Part shown: piece after piece, positions 25,142-35,507 of the stretch
How positions within the stretch are numbered: the stretch's first letter is position 1
How the letters are laid out: each line of letters begins with the position of its first letter
Source of the DNA: Ketogulonicigenium vulgare WSH-001
GTDB lineage: Bacteria; Pseudomonadota; Alphaproteobacteria; Rhodobacterales; Rhodobacteraceae
Length of the DNA stretch: 64,000 nt
NCBI RefSeq assembly: GCF_000223375.1
Contig: NC_017384.1
Location: 2,296,501 to 2,360,500, forward strand
Reading direction: 5' to 3'
The notes under the pieces: model-generated
Told to the model about the DNA's origin: nothing
What the model saw: only the letters and a program-made list of their open reading frames with translations
Databases searched by the model: none
Position numbers and translations under genes: made by a program

Positions 25142-25963
25142 ATGCAGCCCAGTCAATCCACGCATGCGGGAACGCCCAGCTATTGGAGCATGCTGCTGCT
25201 GACCTACCACCAAACCGTCTATAACGTGCGAAAAACCCATCGAAATCCGATCATCGCGCTGCTGCTGAACATCGCACAGACGATGCTGATGCTTTTGGGC
25301 TTCTATCTGATGATGTCGGTTATGCGGATGAACGATTCCTGGCTGCCAGGGGATTTCATCCTTTACATGCTATCTGGCATCTTTGTGTTCTTTACCCATG
25401 TAAAGGCGATCGGTGCCGTGTCAGGCGCGCAGGGGCCAACCTCGCCGATGTCGCTGCATCGGCCGCTGAACACACTGATCATCATTCTTTCTGCGGCACT
25501 TGCAGCGCTATATCTGCAGATTCTGTCTTTGATCGTTGTGCTGTTTTTGTATCACGCAGTAATTGCGCCATTACATATCGCCCATCCTATTGCCGCGATC
25601 GGGATGGTTTTGCTAGCCTGGTTTACCGGCGTCGGCATTGGAATGGTGTTCTACTCGCTGAAAGTATGGTTTCCCAATTTTATCAGCATGGTCTCGAGCG
25701 CGTATCAACGCATCAACATGATCGCGTCTGGCAAGATGTTCCTCGCGAATTCACTGCCCGCGATGATGCTGCCGCTGTTCCTGTGGAACCCGCTGTTCCA
25801 TATCATCGACCAATGTCGCGGCTTTGTTTTCGTGAACTACACGCCGCGCAATACGAACTGGGAATATGCATTCTGGGCAGGTCTAACGCTGCTGATGATC
25901 GGCTTCTTGCTGGAATCTTTTGCCCGCCGCCATGCCTCGCTCAGCTGGGGCGCTGCGCGATAG
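25142..25963 (+). CDS. ABC-2 type polysaccharide/polyol-phosphate export permease
   Basis: This 273-residue inner-membrane protein has six predicted helices in the KpsM/ABC-2 style. An N-terminal amphipathic region (VYNVRKTHRNPIIALLLNIAQ) is followed by helices with FILYMLSGIFVFFTH, and the C-terminal part has the typical LPLFLWNPLFHIIDQCRGF, the conserved NP-HxxxxxR pattern of polysaccharide exporters. The matching ATPase (KpsT-like) is not in the window, so the partner must be elsewhere. The ATG at 25142 lies 7 bases after AGGAG; a GTG three bases earlier is also possible. It is followed by a strong terminator and is thus probably monocistronic. Confidence 0.85.
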   Translation: MQPSQSTHAGTPSYWSMLLLTYHQTVYNVRKTHRNPIIALLLNIAQTMLMLLGFYLMMSVMRMNDSWLPGDFILYMLSGIFVFFTHVKAIGAVSGAQGPTSPMSLHRPLNTLIIILSAALAALYLQILSLIVVLFLYHAVIAPLHIAHPIAAIGMVLLAWFTGVGIGMVFYSLKVWFPNFISMVSSAYQRINMIASGKMFLANSLPAMMLPLFLWNPLFHIIDQCRGFVFVNYTPRNTNWEYAFWAGLTLLMIGFLLESFARRHASLSWGAAR

Positions 25964-25972
25964 GAAAAGAAA

Positions 25973-26010
25973 AGCCCGTGGCGATCACTCGCCACGGGCT
26001 GTTTTTTATT
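25973..26010. terminator. Strong terminator after the export permease
   Basis: A 12-base perfect stem (AGCCCGTGGCGA with TCGCCACGGGCT), a TCAC loop and a GTTTTTTATT tail. It lies between the permease and the convergent DUF475 gene. The A-rich left flank means it could serve both strands. Confidence 0.9.
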
Positions 26011-27052
26011 TGTTCAGCGCCGCCCGATTGTACCGGATCGAGGCCCAAAGCGCGGTGGCGATAAAGCCCGCGCCCAGCAGGCCCGTGATCACCTCTGGCA
26101 CATGAATGTGCAGCGTCTGGATCAGCATGATCACCGACAGGATCAGGATCGAATAGAACGCGCCGTGTTCCAGGTAACGGAACTGCGCCAGGGTCTGGCG
26201 CTCGACCAGCATGATGGTCATCGAACGCACATACATCGCACCGATACCCAGGCCGATGGCGATCAGGAACAGGTTCTGCGTCAGGGCGAATGCCCCGATC
26301 ACACCGTCAAAGCTGAAGCTGGCATCCAGCACTTCCAGGTAAAGGAACGCGCCGAAACCGCCCTTGGCGGCGGTCGATAGCGCGGCTTGCTGCTCATCCA
26401 ACAGGTGGCCGATTACCTCGACGATCAGGAAGGTCAGCAGGCCGTAGATGGCCGATGTCAGGAACGTCAGCTCTTCGCCCTCGGGGACGAAATTGCTGAA
26501 GATCATGACGATGACCAGCACCAGCGCCACTTCGAAACCGCGCACGCTCGAGAAATGGTTCAGCCAACGCTCGAACCCACCGATCCAGTGGACGTCTTTT
26601 TCACTGTTCATGAAAAACTTCAGGCCGACCATCATCAGGAAGGTCGAACCAAACGCTGCGATCGAGGGATGGGCCTCGTTGATGATGGCGGCGTATTGCG
26701 CCTCATCCGTTGCGGCCAGCCAGATCGCTTCAATCGGCCCGATCCGCGCCGCGACCACCACGATCAGCACCGGGAACACGACCCGCATACCGAAAACGGC
26801 GATCAGAATACCCCAGGTCAAAAAGCGGCGCTGCCAGACGGGGGTCATGTCTTTCAGCTTGTTCGCATTCACAATCGCATTGTCGAATGAAAGCGAAATT
26901 TCCAAGATCGCCAGCACAATACCGACAAACAGGAAGCTAAGTGCGGGGGACATCCCGCCGGGGCCCGAGTTCCAGCCCAGCCAGAACGACAGGATCAAAC
27001 CTGTGGCCGTCACGATGAAGGGCCATTTGAAATACTTTAGCGCGACGTCCAT
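26006..27052 (-). CDS. DUF475 / TerC-like integral membrane protein
   Basis: This 348-residue inner-membrane protein has about nine helices. The family (DUF475, related to TerC) is recognised by EISLSFDNAIVNANKLKDM near residue 50 and the repeated FSFDGVIGAFALT near residue 255. The paired acidic residues inside helices (Asp-Asn and Asp-Gly) suggest a metal-ion transport role, as proposed for TerC-type proteins. Function is not proven. The start at 27052 has GGGAGAACT directly upstream. A good promoter is visible 35 bases further back. Confidence 0.88.
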   Translation of the reverse strand: MDVALKYFKWPFIVTATGLILSFWLGWNSGPGGMSPALSFLFVGIVLAILEISLSFDNAIVNANKLKDMTPVWQRRFLTWGILIAVFGMRVVFPVLIVVVAARIGPIEAIWLAATDEAQYAAIINEAHPSIAAFGSTFLMMVGLKFFMNSEKDVHWIGGFERWLNHFSSVRGFEVALVLVIVMIFSNFVPEGEELTFLTSAIYGLLTFLIVEVIGHLLDEQQAALSTAAKGGFGAFLYLEVLDASFSFDGVIGAFALTQNLFLIAIGLGIGAMYVRSMTIMLVERQTLAQFRYLEHGAFYSILILSVIMLIQTLHIHVPEVITGLLGAGFIATALWASIRYNRAALNK

Positions 27053-27086
27053 AGTTCTCCCGTCCTGAATGATAGTTTTCCGTCGC

Positions 27087-27115
27087 GAGATAGGAACGAC
27101 AGGGACCCGCAACAA
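27087..27115 (-). promoter_or_regulatory. Predicted promoter of the DUF475 gene
   Basis: On the minus strand the -35 is TTGTTG and the -10 TATCTC with 17 bases between them. The expected start lies about 28 bases upstream of the ATG. It is divergent from radC. Confidence 0.5.
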
Positions 27116-27180
27116 GGCTTGTCATCAGCTTTTCGTGAAGATTAACCCATTATTCACCAATCCTGCCGCAAGGTTGCGCT

Positions 27181-27939
27181 ATGGCGGGATTTCAGGACTC
27201 TTTTTTACCGTTCGATGCGGGCCGGGACACGGACGAAACCGCCGCGCCCGCAGAGGTCGGCAAGCTGCCCAGTTACATACGCGACCACCGCACGCGCCTG
27301 CGCAGCCGGTTCATGGCGGGCGGTGCGGATGCCCTGCCCGATTACGAGCTGCTGGAACTGGTGCTGTTCCGCGCCATCCCGCGACAAGATGTGAAACCGC
27401 TGGCGCGCCGCCTGCTGGAACGCTTTGGCGATTTCAACGCCGTGCTCTCTGCCCCGCCGCAGCGGCTGGAACAGATCGAGGGGGTCGGCCCCTCGGTCGT
27501 GACAGAGCTGAAAATTATCGAGGCGGCCGCCCACCGCCTTGCCCGTGCGCGCGTCATGCAGCGGCCTGTGCTATCGGGCTGGGACGCGCTGCTGGACTAT
27601 TGCCATACCGTCATGGCCCACCGCGAGATTGAACAGTTCCGTATCCTGTTTCTTGACCGCAAGAACATCCTGATCGCAGACGAGGCACAGGCGCGCGGCA
27701 CGGTCGATCACGTGCCTGTCTATCCGCGCGAGGTGGTGAAACGCGCGCTAGAGCTGAACGCCTCGGCGCTGATCTTGGTGCATAATCACCCCTCGGGCGA
27801 TCCGACCCCCTCGCCGCAGGATATCGCGATCACCAAGCAAATTGACGAAGGGTTGCGCGTGCTTGGGCTGACATTGCATGACCATCTGGTCATCGGCCGC
27901 GCGCGCGAGATCAGCTTTCGCGCCGAAGGGCTGATCTAG
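27181..27939 (+). CDS. radC: RadC family protein (JAB/MPN domain)
   Basis: The protein has 252 residues. An N-terminal helix-hairpin-helix region (LPDYELLELVLFRAIPRQDVKPLARRLLERFGDFNAVL, then IEGVGPSVVTELKII) precedes a C-terminal JAMM/MPN domain. The metal motif is present as LVHNHPSGDPTPSPQDI, with the preceding Glu in VVKRALELNAS. The historic name implies DNA repair, but a direct repair role is not supported; the family is a putative metalloprotease or nuclease. It is divergent from DUF475, and its end overlaps the convergent secreted-protein gene by four bases. Confidence 0.93.
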   Translation: MAGFQDSFLPFDAGRDTDETAAPAEVGKLPSYIRDHRTRLRSRFMAGGADALPDYELLELVLFRAIPRQDVKPLARRLLERFGDFNAVLSAPPQRLEQIEGVGPSVVTELKIIEAAAHRLARARVMQRPVLSGWDALLDYCHTVMAHREIEQFRILFLDRKNILIADEAQARGTVDHVPVYPREVVKRALELNASALILVHNHPSGDPTPSPQDIAITKQIDEGLRVLGLTLHDHLVIGRAREISFRAEGLI

Positions 27940-28537
27940 CCGCCCAGCGAGAGGGAGACGGTCAGCCCCTCAGCCGCATCACAAGCGGGCAGTGCAACCT
28001 GCAAGGGCCGCAAGGTGGTCTGATGATCGCCATCCACGCTGAGCACCGACGCCAGCAGTTCCTGTCCGCATAGCGCGTCATCAACGCGGATTTGCACCGG
28101 TTGCGCGCCGGACCAATAAAACCCGGCCTGACCAATGGGGGTGGATTCGGGAATGCTGAACAGCGATGCGGCGGCATTTTCGGGCAGCAACAGCGTCAGG
28201 GGCGGGCCAGAATCTGCGCTCGTCTGCGCCAGCGCGCTGGTACCGTCGGGCAGGCTGACCATCACCAGCGCCTCACGCGCAAGCGCCGGGATTTGTGCCC
28301 CAAGGTGCCCCTCGTTATCGAGCACGCTCTGAAAAGATAACGCATCGTGGAAAATGGTGGCCATCTGGCCCGGCGCACATGGCGCATCTAGCGTGATGTC
28401 CAAAAGGCCGGCGGTGGCGGCGGGCTGGACCGTCAGATCCACCCCGCAATCGCGCGCCTGTGCCGCGCTTGGCGCGACCCATGGCAGCGCAGCGGGCGCT
28501 GTCAGCATCACAGCCAAAACAACGCCCGCCCGCATCA

Positions 28538-28538
<1 letters not shown>
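27936..28538 (-). CDS. Secreted protein of unknown function, downstream of secA
   Basis: This 200-residue protein has an N-terminal signal peptide (MRAGVVLAVMLTAPAALPWVAPSAAQA). The mature part contains four cysteines (in RDCGVDL, DAPCAPG, DALCGQE and LPACDAA) likely to form disulfides, and is rich in Ala, Leu and Pro. I do not recognise a domain. The start is the ATG overlapping the secA stop (TGATG), so translation may be coupled to secA. Comparable proteins next to secA occur in Rhodobacteraceae, sometimes loosely labelled translocase. It could be a periplasmic folding or envelope protein. Confidence 0.78.
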
Positions 28539-31300
<2,762 letters not shown>

Positions 31301-31446
31301 GTCTCGTCGTCCCCGACTGCTCTATACGCGCCTGCTACTTCATCCGACTGTGAGGGCCGCGATGCTTGTCGTGTCGGCGCCCAAGGCGTAATAAGGCGCC
31401 GGTAGGCCCCGAAACGGCGGCCCAAGGGCAGCCAAAGCCCGTTGGG

Positions 31447-31475
31447 GATGTAAGGGGCTGGTGTCTTAGTGTCAA
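31447..31475 (-). promoter_or_regulatory. Predicted sigma-70 promoter of secA
   Basis: On the minus strand there is TTGACA, 17 bases, then TACATC. This leaves a leader of about 140 bases before the secA ATG, divergent from the parvulin gene. Confidence 0.65.
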
Positions 31476-31512
31476 CGTCGCCGCAGTTTAGCGACCGAAC
31501 AAGGAAGATTTT

Positions 31513-32406
31513 ATGGCCAAACGTAACCTGTTTACCGCCAGCCGCGGTGCCGCTCTCGGCCTGTCGCTGTCGCTGCTGGCGCTTGCCCCCGCACTGGCAC
31601 AAGACGCCCCCGCAGCGCCGACGCGCGACACTGTGATCGCCAGCGTCAACGGCACTGATATCACTTTGGGCGAGATGCTGCTGGCCTATTCGGCCCTGCC
31701 GCAGCAATATCGCCAGCTGCCCGCGGATGTGCTGCTGCCCAGCCTTGTCGATCAGATGGTGCAACAGCAACTGCTGGCTGAACAGGTCACCGAGGTTCCT
31801 GCCGCCGTTGAGATGGCCCTTGCCAATCAGCGCCGCGAGCTGCTGTCCTATGAAGCCGTGCAGGATCTGCTGGCAGATGCTGTGACCGACGAGACGCTGC
31901 AAGCCGCCTATGACCGCGCCTTCGACGGCGTCACCCCCGGCAATGAATACAGCGCCGCGCATATTCTGGTCGCGACCCAGGAAGAGGCAGATGCCGTCAT
32001 CGCCCGCCTGAACGCCGGCGAGGATTTCGCAACCGTCGCGCAAGAGCTGTCGCTGGATACCGGTTCGGGCGCCGCTGGCGGCGAGCTGGGCTGGTTCGCC
32101 CCCGAAATGATGGTCGAGCCCTTTGCCAATGCCGTGGTGGAGCTGGGCGAAGCGGGTCAGTTCGACACGCTGTCCGCGCCGATTGAATCGCAATTTGGCT
32201 TCCACATCATCACCGTGCACGAAGCCCGTCCGCAATCGCTGCCCACGATCGCCGAGATCCGCACCGAACTGGAAGGCCAAGTCCGTCAGGACACGCTGAC
32301 CGAAATTCTGAACGGTCTTGAGGCAGAGTCCGAGGTGTCGCGCACAGATCTGACCACCTTTGACCCGACCGCACTTCTCAACGTCGAACTGCTGAACCAG
32401 GAATAA
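31513..32406 (+). CDS. Periplasmic parvulin-type peptidyl-prolyl isomerase / foldase
   Basis: The protein has 297 residues. A signal peptide (MAKRNLFTASRGAALGLSLS to about residue 33) precedes a SurA-like N-terminal helical chaperone part (about 40-140) and a parvulin domain (YSAAHILVATQEEADAVIARL, then LGWFAPEMMVEPF and IESQFGFHIITVHEARP). It resembles PrsA/PpiC-type foldases of the envelope. The SD AAGGA lies before the ATG. The next gene, argJ, overlaps the stop as TAATG, although the functions differ, an arrangement also seen in other Rhodobacterales. Confidence 0.9.
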   Translation: MAKRNLFTASRGAALGLSLSLLALAPALAQDAPAAPTRDTVIASVNGTDITLGEMLLAYSALPQQYRQLPADVLLPSLVDQMVQQQLLAEQVTEVPAAVEMALANQRRELLSYEAVQDLLADAVTDETLQAAYDRAFDGVTPGNEYSAAHILVATQEEADAVIARLNAGEDFATVAQELSLDTGSGAAGGELGWFAPEMMVEPFANAVVELGEAGQFDTLSAPIESQFGFHIITVHEARPQSLPTIAEIRTELEGQVRQDTLTEILNGLEAESEVSRTDLTTFDPTALLNVELLNQE

Positions 32407-33626
32407 TGACGATGGCCGTCTCGCCTCTTGCCCCTGCCGCCTTCCCCAGCCTGCCCGCGATTGCGGGGGTGCGTTTTGCAACGGCTGCGGCCGGCGTGCG
32501 CTATAAGGGGCGCACCGATGTGATGCTGGCCGTGCTGGACGCGGGCGCGGTGGTGGCGGGTGTGTTCACACGCTCGTCCACCCGTTCGGCAGCCGTGCTG
32601 GATTGTCAGGCCAAAAACGGCCTGCCTGCCACGGGCGGGGCGGCCATTGTCGTAAATTCCGGAAATTCCAACGCCTTCACCGGCAAGGTGGGGGCGGTTT
32701 CGGTCGCTGCGATCTCGGCTGCGACCGCCGAACTGCTGGGTCTGTCCGAAGACCGCGTCTTCACCTCGTCCACCGGCGTCATTGGCGAGCCGATGCCGCA
32801 CCAGCGGATCATCGACGCCTTGCCCGCGCTGCAAGGCGCATTGGACGGCAGTGCCATCGACGCGGCAGCCCGTGCGATCATGACCACCGACACCTTCCCC
32901 AAAGGCGCCAGCGCCACGGTGAATGTCGGCGGCAAGACCGTCACCATTTCCGGCATCGCCAAAGGCTCGGGCATGATTGCGCCCGATATGGCGACGATGC
33001 TGGTCTATATCTTTACCGATGCGCTGATCGACCACGCCAGCCTGCAGGCGGCTGTGTCGGGCGCGTCCGACAGCACCTTCAACTGCATCACGGTCGATAG
33101 CGACACCTCGACCTCGGACACGGTTCTGGTTGCCGCAACCGGTGCCAGCGGTGTGCAAGTTGCGGGCAATGCGGACTTCACCGCCGCCCTGACCGATGTG
33201 ATGCGCGATCTTGCCCTGCAAGTCGTCCGCGACGGCGAAGGCGCGACCAAATTTATCGAGGTGCAGGTCACCGGCGCGGCTGACGATCTGGACGCTCGCA
33301 AGGTGGCAATGGCGATTGCGAACTCGCCCCTCGTGAAAACCGCAATCGCAGGTCAGGATGCGAACTGGGGCCGCGTCGTGATGGCGGTCGGCAAATCCGG
33401 CGCTGCCGCAGATCGCGACCTGCTGGCGATCCGCTTTGGCGATATCTGGGTCGCCCGCAATGGCTATCGCGATCCCGATTATTCCGAGGATGCGACATCT
33501 GCCTATATGAAACAGCAAGAGCTGGTCATCGGCGTCGATCTGGGTCTGGGCGAGGGTCGCAGCACCGTTTGGACCTGCGATCTGACCCATGGCTATATCG
33601 ACATCAACGCGGATTACCGCTCGTGA
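32406..33626 (+). CDS. argJ: Bifunctional ornithine acetyltransferase / N-acetylglutamate synthase
   Basis: This 406-residue enzyme of arginine synthesis moves the acetyl group from N-acetylornithine to glutamate, and also makes N-acetylglutamate from acetyl-CoA in the bifunctional form. It is synthesised as a precursor that cleaves itself. The cleavage and nucleophile site is the Thr of KGSGMIAPDMATML, and the oxyanion-hole region is STGVIG. The substrate motif GKVGAVSVAA and the C-terminal YITINADYRS-like end (here YIDINADYRS) are also typical. It starts in the parvulin stop codon and overlaps mutT. Confidence 0.96.
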   Translation: MTMAVSPLAPAAFPSLPAIAGVRFATAAAGVRYKGRTDVMLAVLDAGAVVAGVFTRSSTRSAAVLDCQAKNGLPATGGAAIVVNSGNSNAFTGKVGAVSVAAISAATAELLGLSEDRVFTSSTGVIGEPMPHQRIIDALPALQGALDGSAIDAAARAIMTTDTFPKGASATVNVGGKTVTISGIAKGSGMIAPDMATMLVYIFTDALIDHASLQAAVSGASDSTFNCITVDSDTSTSDTVLVAATGASGVQVAGNADFTAALTDVMRDLALQVVRDGEGATKFIEVQVTGAADDLDARKVAMAIANSPLVKTAIAGQDANWGRVVMAVGKSGAAADRDLLAIRFGDIWVARNGYRDPDYSEDATSAYMKQQELVIGVDLGLGEGRSTVWTCDLTHGYIDINADYRS

Positions 33627-34015
33627 AGCTGGTTCTGGTTGCCGCTGTCGCGCTGGTCAAAGACCGGCGCGTGCTGCTGGCGCAGCGCCCTGCCGGAAAG
33701 TCGCTGGCAGGGCTGTGGGAGTTTCCGGGCGGCAAAATCGAGCCCGGCGAATCACCCGAAGTCGCGCTGATTCGCGAATTGGATGAGGAATTGGGGATTA
33801 CCGCCAGCGCTCAATCGCTGTCACCCTTGGCTTTTGCCAGCCATAGCTATCCCGATTTTCACCTTTTGATGCCGCTTTACCTGTGCCGCGACTGGCAGGG
33901 CACCCCGCATGGCCGCGAAGGCCAGGCGATCGAATGGGCCGATATCAATAGCTTGGATGACTATCCGATGCCGCCCGCTGACCTGCCACTGCTGCCTTCT
34001 CTGCGCGCCCTATAG
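33623..34015 (+). CDS. mutT: MutT-type 8-oxo-dGTP diphosphatase
   Basis: This 130-residue NUDIX hydrolase removes oxidised dGTP from the nucleotide pool. The Nudix box GGKIEPGESPEVALIRELDEELGI is complete, with all catalytic Glu residues. Typical MutT features at the start are VAAVALVKDRRVLLAQRPAGKSLAGLWEFPGG. The start is a GTG at 33623 overlapping the argJ stop (GTGA). The longer frame would extend into argJ. The argJ-mutT order is common in Rhodobacterales. Confidence 0.95.
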   Translation: MKLVLVAAVALVKDRRVLLAQRPAGKSLAGLWEFPGGKIEPGESPEVALIRELDEELGITASAQSLSPLAFASHSYPDFHLLMPLYLCRDWQGTPHGREGQAIEWADINSLDDYPMPPADLPLLPSLRAL

Positions 34016-34110
34016 CGCAGCGGTTTTATTTTCAAATTGTTTACTTTTTGATTGCAAAATAGTCATCACACCCGCAATGTGCATAAACGCACGGCATTTG
34101 GGAGGATGTC

Positions 34111-34233
34111 ATGTTACGGACGATCAAAGTGACTGCCAGCGTTTTTGTTCAAGGACAGCTGGTTCGGGCGTTGGAGGATGGGCGCCTGGTACTACGCGTT
34201 GGTAACCGTTTGGTGTCTGGCGCATCGGTGTAA
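34111..34233 (+). CDS. Small basic protein of 40 residues (unannotated type)
   Basis: The gene starts with ATG at 34111, five bases after an ideal GGAGG ribosome-binding site, and ends at TAA 34231-34233. The product begins MLRTIKVTASVFVQGQLVRA and ends RLVSGASV. It alternates hydrophobic and charged residues, which suggests a small beta barrel or strand pair. A strong terminator lies 50 bases later, and the upstream 60 bases are AT-rich, so the gene looks like an independent transcription unit. I have an impression that similar short proteins exist in Rhodobacterales but cannot check it. The function is unknown. Confidence 0.75.
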   Translation: MLRTIKVTASVFVQGQLVRALEDGRLVLRVGNRLVSGASV

Positions 34234-34283
34234 CAGCCGTATGACCCCGAGGTAGAAATACATCCGGGGACTGTTGGAATACT

Positions 34284-34316
34284 AAACCTGCTACGCCATG
34301 CGTAGCAGGTTTTTTC
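34284..34316. terminator. Strong terminator after the 40-residue gene
   Basis: An 11-base stem (AACCTGCTACG with CGTAGCAGGTT), a CCATG loop and a T6 tail. It ends the small-gene transcript on the plus strand. Because the left flank is also A-rich, it may terminate the minus-strand alkene-reductase gene too. Confidence 0.88.
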
Positions 34317-34320
34317 ATGC

Positions 34321-35424
34321 CTAGGCCGAAACCGGCGTATAGGTCGGATAGTCGGTATATCCCTCATATCCGCTGCCATAAAACGTGGCGCGGTCGGGGG
34401 TGGCCAGCGGCCAGCCGTTGCGCAAACGCGCGATCAGATCGGGGTTGCCGATCAACGGCACACCAAAGGCGGCAATGTCGATCAAACCTGCCTCTAGCAG
34501 CGCATTCGCCTTTTCCAGATCAAGACCGCCCGCCAGGATCAGCGGGCCATTCCAGGCGGCGCGGAACTGCGCCAGATAACCCTCGGGCAAGGTCCAGGTG
34601 CCGCCCACGTTCTGATCCATCAGATGGACATAGGCGAGGCCACGGCTGGAGAGCGCGCGCGCCAGCACCAGATAGGTCTCGCCCTCGCCCTCATAGCCCG
34701 CCATACCGCTGACACGGCCAAACGGCGTCAGACGGATGCCGACACGATCCGCGCCAATACGCGCGACGCAAGCATCGACAATCTCCAGCGCGAACCGAAT
34801 GCGATTTTCAATCGAGCCGCCATAAATATCGTCGCGGTCGTTGACGGTGGCGTTGATGAATTGCTCGACCAGATAGCCATTGGCGCCGTGGATCTCGACC
34901 CCATCGAAACCGGCCTTGATGGCGTTTTCGGCGGCAATCGCGAAATCCTCGACCACGCCTGCGATCTCGTCAATCGTCAGCGCATGGGGAACCGAGGCTG
35001 GCACAAAGCCATGCGTGCCGTCGGGGTGGCGCACATAGGCCATCGCGCCCTGTGCCTGTTTGGCGCTGGCGCTGACAGGTTGCGCGCCGTTCGGCTGCAC
35101 CAGCTCATGGCTGACGCGGCCAACATGCCAAAGCTGGGTAAAGATCGCAGCGCCTTGGTCATGGGCGGCGGCGGTGACGGGCTGCCAGGCTGCGACCTGC
35201 TCCTCGGACCAGATACCGGGGCAATCAACGGTGCCCGAGGCGCTGGCACTGACGACCGTGCCCTCGGTGACGATCAGGCCGACACCGGATCGTTGGGCGT
35301 AATAGCGGGCCATTTCAGGGGCGGGGACGTTCTGCGGGGCGCGGGCGCGGGTCATCGGTGCCATGGCCGCGCGATTTTTCAACACCAGCTTACCCAGCTG
35401 GTATGAGCCGAAAAGATCAGTCAT
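34321..35424 (-). CDS. Alkene reductase (old yellow enzyme family)
   Basis: This 367-residue FMN-dependent NAD(P)H:flavin oxidoreductase is like NemA and reduces activated C=C bonds, nitro-compounds or nitrate esters. Visible are KNRAAMAPMTRARA, the substrate-binding AIFTQLWHVGRVSH, FDGVEIHGANGYLVEQFIN, the flavin-phosphate loop (APLILAGGLDLEKANALLEAG region) and the catalytic Tyr-containing YYAQRSGVGLIVTEGT. The start at 35424 is set by the TDLFGSYQLGKLVLKNR family beginning. Two inverted repeats lie directly upstream (35433-35455 and 35459-35497), likely control elements. Confidence 0.93.
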   Translation of the reverse strand: MTDLFGSYQLGKLVLKNRAAMAPMTRARAPQNVPAPEMARYYAQRSGVGLIVTEGTVVSASASGTVDCPGIWSEEQVAAWQPVTAAAHDQGAAIFTQLWHVGRVSHELVQPNGAQPVSASAKQAQGAMAYVRHPDGTHGFVPASVPHALTIDEIAGVVEDFAIAAENAIKAGFDGVEIHGANGYLVEQFINATVNDRDDIYGGSIENRIRFALEIVDACVARIGADRVGIRLTPFGRVSGMAGYEGEGETYLVLARALSSRGLAYVHLMDQNVGGTWTLPEGYLAQFRAAWNGPLILAGGLDLEKANALLEAGLIDIAAFGVPLIGNPDLIARLRNGWPLATPDRATFYGSGYEGYTDYPTYTPVSA

Positions 35425-35432
35425 TCTATGAA

Positions 35433-35455
35433 GCTTTCTGTCATTTGACAGAAGC
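35433..35455. promoter_or_regulatory. Inverted repeat upstream of the alkene reductase
   Basis: TTCTGTCA and TGACAGAA are perfect arms around TT, extended by an imperfect GCT / AGC. It lies 12-34 bases before the reductase ATG, a good position for a repressor operator. The regulator is not in this window. Confidence 0.5.
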
Positions 35456-35458
35456 ATA

Positions 35459-35497
35459 GTTAGGCACGATCTGACCCAAGTAAAGATCGTGCCTAAC
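35459..35497. promoter_or_regulatory. Perfect 14-base inverted repeat between TRAP and alkene-reductase genes
   Basis: GTTAGGCACGATCT and AGATCGTGCCTAAC pair perfectly around an 11-base spacer. No T-run follows on the minus strand, so it is unlike a normal terminator. It could be an operator for a dimeric regulator of the reductase gene or a structured 5' leader. Confidence 0.6.
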
Positions 35498-35507
35498 CAA
35501 AGGCGCC

